A stretch of DNA of 64,000 nt from Clostridium_AM tanneri (GTDB lineage Bacteria; Bacillota; Clostridia; Clostridiales; Clostridiaceae): the NCBI RefSeq assembly GCF_033659955.1, contig NZ_JARUJP010000008.1, positions 105,838 to 169,837 of the forward strand, given 5' to 3'. Position numbers and translations under genes: made by a program. Of this stretch, positions 1 to 8,246 are shown piece by piece. Numbering within the stretch: position 1 is the first letter of the stretch; the number at the start of each line of letters is the position of its first letter. The notes below the pieces were generated by a model. The model did not search any database and was not told the origin of the DNA. It worked only from the letters and a program-made list of their open reading frames with translations.

Positions 1-354
1 ATGCTCCTTGCGGTAAATAGAGCTTATAATAAGTCAGACTACATACCAACGATTGCATGGGGGAGAAACTCAAGGTTTTGCAAAAGCTTAAAAGTTGGTG
101 ATAACATTAAAGTATGGGGAAGGTTGCAAAGTAGAGAATATCAGAAAAAGATTTCAGAAACTGAAGTAATTAAGAAAATTGCCTATGAAGTATCAATATC
201 AAAGATGGAGAGAGTTAGTAGGGATTCATCTGATAACGGTGATGAAAATATCTGTTTTGATGGTTTTGATGAATTAGAGGAAACTACTATAATGATGAAT
301 GAGGAATCCACCAGCAGTACAAAAGAAAATTTAGAGGATAAACAGATATCATAG
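1..354 (+). CDS. ssb: Single-stranded DNA-binding protein, 5'-truncated by the window
   Basis: C-terminal 117 residues of an SSB-type OB-fold protein that binds single-stranded DNA in replication and repair. The motifs LAVNR, IPTIAWG, GDNIKVWGRLQSREY and YEVSIS match the middle and end of the SSB OB fold. The usual first strands (MNxVxLxGRLxxDPE) are missing, so the ATG at base 1 is almost certainly an internal Met and the true start lies upstream. The tail is acidic and Ser/Thr-rich but ends KQIS, not the DDDIPF-like tip of the main SSB. It may therefore be a second SSB paralogue. A two-way terminator separates it from dapH. Confidence 0.8.
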   Translation: MLLAVNRAYNKSDYIPTIAWGRNSRFCKSLKVGDNIKVWGRLQSREYQKKISETEVIKKIAYEVSISKMERVSRDSSDNGDENICFDGFDELEETTIMMNEESTSSTKENLEDKQIS

Positions 355-361
355 TAAATGT

Positions 362-389
362 AATAGGCAGTGAAGGTTCACTGCCTATT
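362..389. terminator. Bidirectional terminator between ssb and dapH
   Basis: Perfect 13-bp inverted repeat (aataggcagtgaa / ttcactgcctatt) with a 2-base loop, lying between converging stop codons. A- and T-rich flanks let it serve both strands. Confidence 0.8.
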
Positions 390-397
390 TATGATAA

Positions 398-1108
398 CTA
401 TTTTCTTAAATCGTCAAGTATTTGAGTCTTATCCTTTGTTTTATCATCTACTTCTTTTATTATCTTAGCTGGAACACCGGCAACTACAACTCCTTCGGGA
501 ACATCTGCTACTACAACGGAGCCAGCGGCTACAACAGATCCTTTACCAATCTTTACTCCTTCAAGAATAACAGCATTTGCACCTATTAAAACATCGTCTC
601 CTATCTCACAAGGTGACTTACTTGGTGGTTCTAAAACTCCAGCAACTACAGCACCAGCACCAAGGTGAACTCTTTTTCCTAATATACCTCTAGCACCAAC
701 AACTGCATTCATGTCTACCATAGTTGCCTCTCCAATTTCAGCGCCTATGTTTACAACAGCACCCATCATTATAACAGCATTTTTTCCTATGCTTACTTTA
801 TCTCTAATGATAGCACCAGGTTCAATTCTAGCATCTATCTTTGTTACATCAACAAGAGGAATAGCTGAGTTTCTTCTGTCATATTCAACTCTGAAGTGGT
901 CTATTTTACTTTTGTTATCCTCTAAAAACTTAGTAACCTCTTCTGATTCTCCAAAAAGCACGTAGAAATTAGAACTATTATAACATTCTATATTTCCTAA
1001 ATCACAATCTGAGATGTCACCTTTAAGGTACACCTTAACAGGAGTAGATTTTTTAGCTTCTTTTATGTATCTTGCAATTTCATATGGATCGGTTAAGTTG
1101 TAATTCAT
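398..1108 (-). CDS. dapH: Tetrahydrodipicolinate N-acetyltransferase
   Basis: A 236-residue acyltransferase of the DapD/DapH family. It would transfer acetyl from acetyl-CoA to 2,3,4,5-tetrahydrodipicolinate, the first step of the acetyl branch to meso-diaminopimelate and lysine. The N-terminal ~85 residues match the DapH N-domain. From about residue 90 there are hexapeptide repeats of the left-handed beta-helix type (AVIMMG, AVVNIG, ATVDMN, AVVGAR, AVILEG, SVVAAGSVV). The ATG has a clear AAGGAGG site nine bases upstream. An aminotransferase gene (3752-4915) and asd-dapA-dapB lie a few kb away, which supports the assignment. No DapL-type deacetylase is in the window. Confidence 0.9.
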   Translation of the reverse strand: MNYNLTDPYEIARYIKEAKKSTPVKVYLKGDISDCDLGNIECYNSSNFYVLFGESEEVTKFLEDNKSKIDHFRVEYDRRNSAIPLVDVTKIDARIEPGAIIRDKVSIGKNAVIMMGAVVNIGAEIGEATMVDMNAVVGARGILGKRVHLGAGAVVAGVLEPPSKSPCEIGDDVLIGANAVILEGVKIGKGSVVAAGSVVVADVPEGVVVAGVPAKIIKEVDDKTKDKTQILDDLRK

Positions 1109-1258
1109 ATGTAGAACCTCCTTAGTTAAGCATTTTTGATTATTAATAACATTATAATAAATATATTTTGTGAATTAAAGAGGTAAAGTATAATTTTTAG
1201 TAACAAAATGGCGATAGGAAAAATAATCTAATAGTAGAGTGCTTTAGGAGGTAGTTAA

Positions 1259-2242
1259 ATGGATTATGAAATTAAGGATTGTATCGATGCGGGAAGTGCC
1301 TATTGTCCTTGTCACTTAGCTGAAACTGGAGACTGTATACTTTGTTCACAGCTTTCAGGGAAGAATTTTTGTGATTGTATTAATTGGAAAGGCGTATGCA
1401 TATATCAAGACTATATACTAAATAATGAAAAAGCAAAAAGCGGTAGAAAAAGTTATATGTGTAAGATAATGAAGAAGGAAGTTTATAAAGATAAATTATA
1501 TATATTTACTATAAATGCACCTCACAGCCTAGTACAGGATTTAGTTCATCCTGGAAGTATAATTTTCATCAGAAATCCTCAAACATCAACCTACTATGAT
1601 ACACCTATATCTATCATGGAGGCAGATACGTCAGAGAATATCTTGAAGGTTGCAATAGAGCTAAGGGGAGTAAAGACAAAAAGCATATGCAAACTTAAGG
1701 AAGATGAAAAAATACTTATAAGGGGACCTTTCTGGAATGGAATTTTAGGATTGAAAAATGTATATAAGGCAAAGGAAGGCGTTTCTATTGTTGTAGCAAG
1801 AGGTATAGGCATTGCTCCAGCAGCGCCTGTATTAAAGAAGCTGTATTCAAACGGAAATAAAGTCATATCTATAGTGGATAAAACTCCTTTCAGAAATATT
1901 TTTGGTAAAGAATATTTTCAGATGTGTAATTCAGACATTTTGAAATGTAAGATGATAGAGAATGGAGAGCTAAGTGAAGAGTTTAAAAATTTAATTGAAC
2001 AAATTCTAAAGGTAGAGAATGTGAATCTAATTCATTGCGATGGACCGGATATACTGATATATAAACTGCTAGACTTTATAGGAGATAGGGTTAACTTCTC
2101 CTGCTGTAATAATTCTAAGATGTGTTGTGGAGAGGGAGTATGTGGTACTTGCAGTACTAGATATAAAAATAGGGTAGTTAAAAAGCTATGTAAGGTACAA
2201 GTAGATCCAAAACATGTATTCAGAGAGAGAAGACTTATTTAG
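1259..2242 (+). CDS. Sulfide/dihydroorotate dehydrogenase-like FAD/NAD-binding protein (PyrK-type)
   Basis: A 327-residue electron-transfer flavoprotein related to PyrK and to the small subunit of NADPH-dependent sulfide or glutamate dehydrogenase complexes. The N-terminal ~60 residues are Cys-rich (CPCH, CILC, CDC). A ferredoxin-reductase-like region follows, with an FAD-binding part and the NAD-binding GIGIAPAAPV motif near residue 185. The C-terminal CCGEGVCGTC plus a later Cys fits a 2Fe-2S site as in PyrK. It lies 73 bases before an FAD-dependent oxidoreductase, and the two probably form a redox pair. Substrate unknown; pyr genes are not adjacent, so I do not call it pyrK. Confidence 0.75.
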   Translation: MDYEIKDCIDAGSAYCPCHLAETGDCILCSQLSGKNFCDCINWKGVCIYQDYILNNEKAKSGRKSYMCKIMKKEVYKDKLYIFTINAPHSLVQDLVHPGSIIFIRNPQTSTYYDTPISIMEADTSENILKVAIELRGVKTKSICKLKEDEKILIRGPFWNGILGLKNVYKAKEGVSIVVARGIGIAPAAPVLKKLYSNGNKVISIVDKTPFRNIFGKEYFQMCNSDILKCKMIENGELSEEFKNLIEQILKVENVNLIHCDGPDILIYKLLDFIGDRVNFSCCNNSKMCCGEGVCGTCSTRYKNRVVKKLCKVQVDPKHVFRERRLI

Positions 2243-2315
2243 CAGGAGGATTTAGGTTGAAAATAATTTTTTCAAGATATAGTTAACAGATTAATGAGGT
2301 TAAGGAGGACATTAA

Positions 2316-3593
2316 ATGAAGGTTATAGTTATTGGTGGTGGATGGGCTGGTTGTGCAGCAGCTATATCCGCTAAAAAAGCTGGAGCCCAAGTAGCTCTTT
2401 ACGAGAAGACGGATATGTTATTAGGCCTTGGAAATGTAGGAGGCATAATGAGAAACAATGGAAGATATACCGCTGCAGAAGAATTAATAGCACTTGGAGC
2501 TGGAGATTTGATAAACATTACAGATAGTAATACAAGGCATAAAAATATAGATTTTCCAGGTCATGAGCATGCTTGGCTTTATGATGTAAATAAAATTGAA
2601 CCTGCAGTTAGAAGATATTTAAAGGATATGGGCATTGAGCTAAATATGATAGCGAGAGTAATAGACATACAAAGAGAGGGAGATATAATAAAGGGTTTAT
2701 ATTTGGCAGATGGAAGTTATCAAGAAGGAGATGTATTTATAGAGGCTACAGGTTCCACTGGACCTATGGGGAACTGCTTAAGATACGGAAATGGCTGTTC
2801 TATGTGCGTATTAAGATGTCCATCCTTTGGACCTAGAGTTAGTATAAGTATGAGAGCTGGTGTAGATGACCTTCAAGGAGAAAGAGATGATGATATACTT
2901 GGAGCATTTAGCGGTTCCTGTAAACTGTGTAAGGAAAGTCTTGATGAGGACTTAGTAAAGGAATTAAATGAAAAGGGCTCTGTAGTTATAAAGGTCCCAC
3001 CAGAAGATATAAATATGGATAAATTAAAGGCAAAGGTATGTCAGCAGTATGCTTTAAAGGAATTTGCTGAAAATGTAGTTTTACTTGATACTGGACACGT
3101 AAAGCTTATGACTTCCTATTACCCTCTTGATAAATTAAGAAAAATAAAGGGATTGGAAAATGCAAAGTATATAGACCCTTATGCAGGAGGAAAAGGAAAT
3201 TCTATTAGATATCTTTCCGTTGCTCCAAGAACTGACGATATGAAGGTTAAGGGCATAAGTAACCTTTTCTGCGGCGGAGAGAAGAGTGGTCTTTTTGTAG
3301 GCCATACTGAAGCTATCTGTACAGGAAGTTTGGCAGGACACAATGCAGTAAGACATTTCCTGGGAATGCCTCCTCTAGTTCTCCCTAAAGCTACAGTTAT
3401 AGGTGATATAATAGCCTTTGCAAATTATAAGATGATGACGAAGGAAGGCAGAAGAAATAGATATACCTTTGCAGGAGCGGAATACTTTAAGAGAATGAAA
3501 GAAATAGGACTATATTCCATAGACAAAAATGAAATAAGAGCAAGAATTGAAAAATTGAATTTGCTAGATATAATGAACCAAAAACTTGTTTAG
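2316..3593 (+). CDS. FAD-dependent oxidoreductase with CxxC motifs
   Basis: A 425-residue flavoprotein. It opens with a Rossmann FAD motif (VIGGGWAGCAAAISA, residues 4-18) and resembles the GidA/MnmG-like FAD-dependent oxidoreductases. The middle has cysteine motifs CSMCVLRC (about residue 165) and CKLC (about residue 210), which could bind an iron-sulfur cluster or be redox-active. A second FAD motif, FCGGEKSGLFVGHTEA, lies near residue 320. The gene follows the PyrK-like flavoprotein, with an AGGAGG site before the ATG, and probably accepts or supplies its electrons. The exact reaction is not known to me. A strong terminator follows. Confidence 0.75.
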   Translation: MKVIVIGGGWAGCAAAISAKKAGAQVALYEKTDMLLGLGNVGGIMRNNGRYTAAEELIALGAGDLINITDSNTRHKNIDFPGHEHAWLYDVNKIEPAVRRYLKDMGIELNMIARVIDIQREGDIIKGLYLADGSYQEGDVFIEATGSTGPMGNCLRYGNGCSMCVLRCPSFGPRVSISMRAGVDDLQGERDDDILGAFSGSCKLCKESLDEDLVKELNEKGSVVIKVPPEDINMDKLKAKVCQQYALKEFAENVVLLDTGHVKLMTSYYPLDKLRKIKGLENAKYIDPYAGGKGNSIRYLSVAPRTDDMKVKGISNLFCGGEKSGLFVGHTEAICTGSLAGHNAVRHFLGMPPLVLPKATVIGDIIAFANYKMMTKEGRRNRYTFAGAEYFKRMKEIGLYSIDKNEIRARIEKLNLLDIMNQKLV

Positions 3594-3608
3594 GGTGATA
3601 TATTATAT

Positions 3609-3649
3609 AAAGAAGAGGTTTGAAATTTTAAAGTTCAAGCCTCTTCTTT
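3609..3649 (+). terminator. Rho-independent terminator
   Basis: Stem aaagaagaggtttgaa paired with ttcaagcctcttcttt, followed by TA-rich sequence, just after the FAD oxidoreductase stop codon. Confidence 0.8.
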
Positions 3650-3751
3650 ATACTAGCACTTTAGAGTGAAAAATTATATAATTATAATAATTAATTTTTG
3701 GTATAGTAATATAAGAGATAACAGTAATGTTAGAAGGGGTGCGTAAAAATT

Positions 3752-4915
3752 ATGGATAACGTTGAAAATGTAGTTTCAAGAAATGTTCAAAGTATAGAAA
3801 TATCGGGAATAAGAAAGTTTTTTAATAAGGTTGCTAAGTATCCAGATGCTATATCACTAACACTAGGGCAGCCAGACTTTAATGTACCTGTTAAAATAAA
3901 GGAAGCTATGATTAATGCTATAGAGGATAACAAAACTACATATACCTCAAATGCAGGGATTGTAGAGCTCAGAAAAGAAATATCTTCATATTTAAAAACT
4001 CAACATATAAACTACCACCAAGATGAGATTTGTCTTACAATAGGTGGAAGCGAAGGATTAATGGATGTATTTACAGCGTTATTAAATCCTAATGATAAAG
4101 TTTTAATACCTACACCAGCCTATCCTGCTTATGAAAGTTGTGTAAAATTACTAGGTGGTCAAATCTTAAACTATAATTTAAACAAGGACTTCTCTATTGA
4201 TTTTGAACAATTAGAAACTTTAATAAAGACCGAAAATCCTAAAGTAATGGTAGTATCTTATCCATCTAATCCTACAGGAGCCATCATATCGAAGGAGGAT
4301 AACGATAAGTTATATAAAATTCTTAAGAATAATGAAATCATTATTATAAGCGATGAAATGTATAGTGCTCTTTGTTTTGATGATAATTATTACTCAATAG
4401 CACAATTTGATGATATAAGAAACAGGATAATAGTAGTAGGTGGATTTTCTAAGATGTTTTCTATGACAGGACTTAGATTAGGTTATGTATGTGCTGATTA
4501 TAAACTTATGGAAGCCATAATGAAGGTTCATCAATACAATGTATCCTGTGCACCGTCAATAGTTCAGTGGGGAGCTTATGAGGGACTTAAGAGCTGTATG
4601 GAAGATGTAGATTATATGAAGAGCCAGTTTATTAGAAGAAGAGATTATTTATATGAAAGACTTATAAGTATGGGATTTGAAACAAATTTACCAATGGGGG
4701 CTTTTTATATCTTTCCATCTATAAAGAAATTTAACATGGAAAGCGAAGAGTTTTGTGAAAGGCTTTTGAAGGAAGCAGGAGTTGCAGCTGTTCCAGGTTC
4801 TGCCTTTGGAATAGGTGGAGAAGGCTACATGAGAATATCCTATGCTTACAGCATGGAGCAGTTAAAGGAAGCAGCAGATAGAATGGAAAGCTGGATAAAA
4901 AAAGTGGGAGTATAA
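3752..4915 (+). CDS. Class I/II PLP-dependent aminotransferase, probably acetyl-DAP pathway (PatA-like)
   Basis: A 387-residue fold-type I aminotransferase. Visible motifs are LGQPDFNVP, the YPSNPTG substrate loop, SDEMYSAL with the PLP-ring Asp, and SKMFSMTGLRLGY with the PLP lysine at residue 234. Next to dapH, dapB, dapA and asd, the likely role is N-acetyl-LL-diaminopimelate aminotransferase (B. subtilis PatA role), but family I aminotransferases change substrate easily, so this rests on context. The stop codon lies inside the loop of a two-way terminator shared with dapB. Confidence 0.75.
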   Translation: MDNVENVVSRNVQSIEISGIRKFFNKVAKYPDAISLTLGQPDFNVPVKIKEAMINAIEDNKTTYTSNAGIVELRKEISSYLKTQHINYHQDEICLTIGGSEGLMDVFTALLNPNDKVLIPTPAYPAYESCVKLLGGQILNYNLNKDFSIDFEQLETLIKTENPKVMVVSYPSNPTGAIISKEDNDKLYKILKNNEIIIISDEMYSALCFDDNYYSIAQFDDIRNRIIVVGGFSKMFSMTGLRLGYVCADYKLMEAIMKVHQYNVSCAPSIVQWGAYEGLKSCMEDVDYMKSQFIRRRDYLYERLISMGFETNLPMGAFYIFPSIKKFNMESEEFCERLLKEAGVAAVPGSAFGIGGEGYMRISYAYSMEQLKEAADRMESWIKKVGV

Positions 4916-4927
4916 TCCCACTTTTTT
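4897..4927. terminator. Bidirectional terminator shared by the aminotransferase gene and dapB
   Basis: Stem aaaaaaagtggga / tcccactttttt with the aminotransferase stop codon in its loop. The A-run and T-run serve both converging transcripts. Confidence 0.85.
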
Positions 4928-4929
4928 CA

Positions 4930-5676
4930 TTACTTAACTACATCATCCATGGAGTAGAAGCCTTTTCCTTTTCCATACATAAATTCACAAGCCTTAAGAG
5001 CTCCTACAGCAAATACTTCTCTAGAAATAGCCTTGTGGCTGATTTCGATAACCTCGCCTTGGCCAGCAAAGATAACGTCGTGGTCACCAACTATGCTGCC
5101 GCCTCTTATAGCATGTATTCCAATTTCTTTATGCTCTCTCTTAGCAATTCCTTCTCTTCCGTAGGTGAACTGAGTTTCTTCAGGAATAGAATCTTTTATT
5201 GTATTCGCAAGAAGAAGTGCTGTTCCGCTTGGAGCATCAACCTTTTGATTATGATGTTTTTCTATTATTTCTATGTCAAAGTTATTATATAATAATGCAC
5301 TGATACTTCTTAATACCTTATTTACTACATTAATACCAATGGACATATTAGCTGAGCGAAACACTGGTATTTCTTTAGATGCTTCAGTAATTTGAGATAG
5401 TTGTTCATCGGTAAATCCAGTTGTGCATAAAACTACTCCAACATTTTTTTCTTTAGCGTACTTTAGTAAAGAATCTAATGCATCTGGTCTTGAAAAATCC
5501 AGGATTACATCAGCATCTACAGTACATTCGCCTATGCTGGAGAATACAGGATAACTAGAACCGTCAGTATTTTTATCTATTCCAGCAACTATACTTAAGT
5601 TGGAGAAATTATTTGCTAGACCGGATATAACTTTTCCCATTTTTCCATTACATCCACTTAATATAATTCTAACCAT
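4930..5676 (-). CDS. dapB: 4-hydroxy-tetrahydrodipicolinate reductase
   Basis: A 248-residue NAD(P)H-dependent reductase that makes tetrahydrodipicolinate, the substrate of the DapH encoded nearby. The N-terminal Rossmann motif GCNGKMGK (residues 8-15) and the catalytic/substrate motif EKHHNQKVDAPSGTA (around residue 139) are both intact, and length is normal. It is the last gene of an asd-dapA-dapB operon, 20 bases after dapA. RBS aaaggagt precedes the ATG. Confidence 0.95.
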   Translation of the reverse strand: MVRIILSGCNGKMGKVISGLANNFSNLSIVAGIDKNTDGSSYPVFSSIGECTVDADVILDFSRPDALDSLLKYAKEKNVGVVLCTTGFTDEQLSQITEASKEIPVFRSANMSIGINVVNKVLRSISALLYNNFDIEIIEKHHNQKVDAPSGTALLLANTIKDSIPEETQFTYGREGIAKREHKEIGIHAIRGGSIVGDHDVIFAGQGEVIEISHKAISREVFAVGALKACEFMYGKGKGFYSMDDVVK

Positions 5677-5696
5677 TCGAAAAACTCCTTTTTGAT

Positions 5697-6578
5697 TTAC
5701 TTTAATAGTCCGTAACTTTTCATTTCTTTCTTTAATACTTCAAGGTTTCCATCACTCATGTCGCATAATGGAAGTCTTAAATGTCCAACCTCCATACCCA
5801 TTAAATTCATAGCGGTTTTTACAGGAATAGGGTTTGTTTCTATAAACAATGCATTTGTTAATGCTAAAGAATCTAACTGAACCTTTAAACCTTCTTTAAC
5901 CTTGCCGGAAAGATATAATTCACATAAATCATGAACGTCCTTAGGAATTATATTTGCAAGAACAGATATAACACCTGCACCACCTAGGGATAGAATAGGA
6001 ATTATTTGATCATCGTTTCCTGAATATATATCAAGTCTATCTCCGCATAAAGCTTTAATTTCAGCTATTTGACTTATATTTCCACTAGCTTCCTTAATAG
6101 CGATAATATTATCAAATGCACATAATTCTTTTAAGGTTTTTGGCAGAATGTTCATGCCAGTTCTTCCAGGAACATTATAAATAATTATTGGAGTTTTAAC
6201 ACTGGTAGCTATAGCTTTAAAATGCTCTATAAGTCCCTTTTGTGTAGTTTTATTATAATAAGGAGTTATTACTAAAAGTCCATCTACCCCTATGCTTTCA
6301 GCCCATTTGCTCATATTTATTGAAGCAGCAGTATTATTAGTACCTGTACCTGCTATTACAGGAATTCTCTTTTTAACTACATCTACTGTGAATTTAATAG
6401 TTTCTTTTCTTTCCTGTTCTGACATTGTTGAAGCTTCACCAGTAGTTCCGCATATTATTATAGCATCTGTACTAGACTTAATGTGCCACTCAAGCAGTTC
6501 TTCCAATTTTTTAAAATCTACACCTTGATCATTGAATGGGGTAATGATAGCAACACCTGAACCTTTAAATAAACTCAT
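5697..6578 (-). CDS. dapA: 4-hydroxy-tetrahydrodipicolinate synthase
   Basis: A 293-residue aldolase-type TIM barrel that condenses pyruvate with aspartate semialdehyde. The Schiff-base lysine is K162 in IKEASGN. GTTGE (residues 44-48), TPYYNK (105-110) and YNVPGRTG (134-141) supply the usual Thr, Tyr and Arg active-site residues. Middle gene of asd-dapA-dapB, 47 bases after asd. Confidence 0.95.
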   Translation of the reverse strand: MSLFKGSGVAIITPFNDQGVDFKKLEELLEWHIKSSTDAIIICGTTGEASTMSEQERKETIKFTVDVVKKRIPVIAGTGTNNTAASINMSKWAESIGVDGLLVITPYYNKTTQKGLIEHFKAIATSVKTPIIIYNVPGRTGMNILPKTLKELCAFDNIIAIKEASGNISQIAEIKALCGDRLDIYSGNDDQIIPILSLGGAGVISVLANIIPKDVHDLCELYLSGKVKEGLKVQLDSLALTNALFIETNPIPVKTAMNLMGMEVGHLRLPLCDMSDGNLEVLKKEMKSYGLLK

Positions 6579-6625
6579 ACAAACACCTCGTTCTTAATAT
6601 TTTTATTTATAAATAATTTTATAAA

Positions 6626-7621
6626 TTATTTACTTTCTTTAATTATATACTCGGCAATTTGAACTGCATTAGAAGCAGCACCTTTTCTTATGTTGTCTGC
6701 AACTACCCATAAATTTAAACCATTGTCTAAACTAAAGTCTCTTCTAATTCTTCCAACAAAAACTTCATCACGGCCGGCAGCGTCTACAGGCATAGGATAA
6801 ACTAGGTTTTGAACATCGTCCTTCAGAATTATTCCTTCGGCATTACTGTATAGCTTGAATATGTCCTCTATTTCAAAGCTATTTTTTAGTTCTACATTTA
6901 TACTTTCACTATGACCATATATTACAGGAACTCTAACTGTAGTAGCTGTAATTCTTAAAGTATCATCATGAAGAATTTTTTTTGTTTCATTAACCATTTT
7001 TATTTCTTCTTTTGTATATCCGTTATCTAGAAAAACATCTATATGAGGAAGTAGGTTTCCTGCTATAGGATAAGGAAATTTCTTTGGAGCAGTTCCTTTA
7101 TAACCTTCTACTAAATCATTATATCCTCCTAGACCAGCGCCAGATACGGCTTGATATGTCGAATATATAATTCTATCTATACCGTATTTATCATGAAGTG
7201 GTTTTAATGCCACTACCGCTTGAATTGTAGAACAATTTGGATTAGCTATTATTCCTTTATTCCATTTAATGTCCTCTGGATTTACCTCTGGAACAACTAA
7301 AGGCACATTAGGATCCATTCTCCAGGCACTGCTGTTATCTATAACTGTAGCTCCATATCTTGCGAAAATAGGAGCATATTCCTTACTTACATCTCCACCT
7401 GCAGAAAATAGTGCAAAATCTATTTTTTTATTCTTTATATTATCTTCCTTTAATTCTTCGATAATCTCATCTTTATTTTTAAACTTTAAAGATTTACCAG
7501 CAGACCTTGCTGAAGCAAAGAAGTAAATTTTATCTATTGGAAAGTTTCTCTCTTCTAATACTTCAATAAATTTTCTTCCTACCATTCCAGTGGATCCAAC
7601 CACTGCTACATTATAGTTCAT
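6626..7621 (-). CDS. asd: Aspartate-semialdehyde dehydrogenase
   Basis: A 331-residue NADP-dependent enzyme that reduces aspartyl phosphate to aspartate semialdehyde for lysine, threonine and methionine. It has the N-terminal GSTGMVGRKF nucleotide motif (residues 9-18) and the catalytic cysteine in ANPNCSTIQ (near residue 130). GREDEVFVGRIR-like sequence near the end is typical of the Gram-positive type. First gene of the lysine operon; TCCCTCC-complement RBS upstream of the ATG. No lysine riboswitch or T-box consensus was recognised in front of it. Confidence 0.95.
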   Translation of the reverse strand: MNYNVAVVGSTGMVGRKFIEVLEERNFPIDKIYFFASARSAGKSLKFKNKDEIIEELKEDNIKNKKIDFALFSAGGDVSKEYAPIFARYGATVIDNSSAWRMDPNVPLVVPEVNPEDIKWNKGIIANPNCSTIQAVVALKPLHDKYGIDRIIYSTYQAVSGAGLGGYNDLVEGYKGTAPKKFPYPIAGNLLPHIDVFLDNGYTKEEIKMVNETKKILHDDTLRITATTVRVPVIYGHSESINVELKNSFEIEDIFKLYSNAEGIILKDDVQNLVYPMPVDAAGRDEVFVGRIRRDFSLDNGLNLWVVADNIRKGAASNAVQIAEYIIKESK

Positions 7622-8246
7622 TTAAATCCCTCCTGAAATTTTACTTGATTATATTATATAACTGCTTAGAGCAAAAATATATAGCTTTTTTATTAATACA
7701 TTATTTGTGAATATATATAAGTAATAAATTTACCTAATCTATATAGGTATTAGTGCTTGTTTAATGCAAAATAGAAAGGATTAAAGGTGGGCTTCATTCT
7801 AAAATCAGAATATTGCGCATGAGTTCCCCTTGATCATGATACCTAAAGCTCATATACAAGACTTATTTGTTAAATTAATAATGTTACTAAATACAGTGAA
7901 ATTAGTAATAAGCAAACCTATATGTATAAGTAGAATAATTCTATAAAAAAACTCTGGTTAGAATATATATTGGGTTTCAACTATTAAGTTATTAAATAGT
8001 TGAAGGTAAAAAATCTAAAGCTTAAATATTTAAAAAATTTTATATTTTACTCTACATTATAGTTTATAAATAATTAATGCAAAAAGTTCTATATTTAGTG
8101 AATAAAATTTGGACAAAATATCAGAATATTATATGATGTTATTTCGCAATTTATACAAATATGGTTATATTAGTAATAATTTGGCTTTCGAATTTTTAGT
8201 AAGTTGCTTGCGTAGTGAATCAATCATAATTTAAGGAGAGATTTAT
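7622..8246. other. 625-base intergenic region with a possible folded element
   Basis: No coding frame. Between divergent asd and the peptide-binding lipoprotein gene. On the minus strand, bases about 7925-7738 start with ataggt..tgctt and end with aagca..acctat, so their ends can pair across about 180 bases. The middle contains a conserved-looking GC-richer block (7790-7850) in otherwise AT-rich DNA. A 10-bp hairpin lies at 7976-8004 (ttcaactatt / aatagttgaa). I matched none of this to a known RNA family. A TGGACA-16-TATGAT-like promoter at about 8111-8138 may serve the lipoprotein gene. Confidence 0.4.

Noticed and set aside
711..965. 84-residue plus-strand frame opposite dapH
   Set aside because: Shadow of dapH, without RBS or recognisable motifs.
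7700..7930. Lysine riboswitch or Lys T-box before asd
   Set aside because: No L-box core or GGGTGGNACCGCG was found; only an unassigned possible fold is reported.
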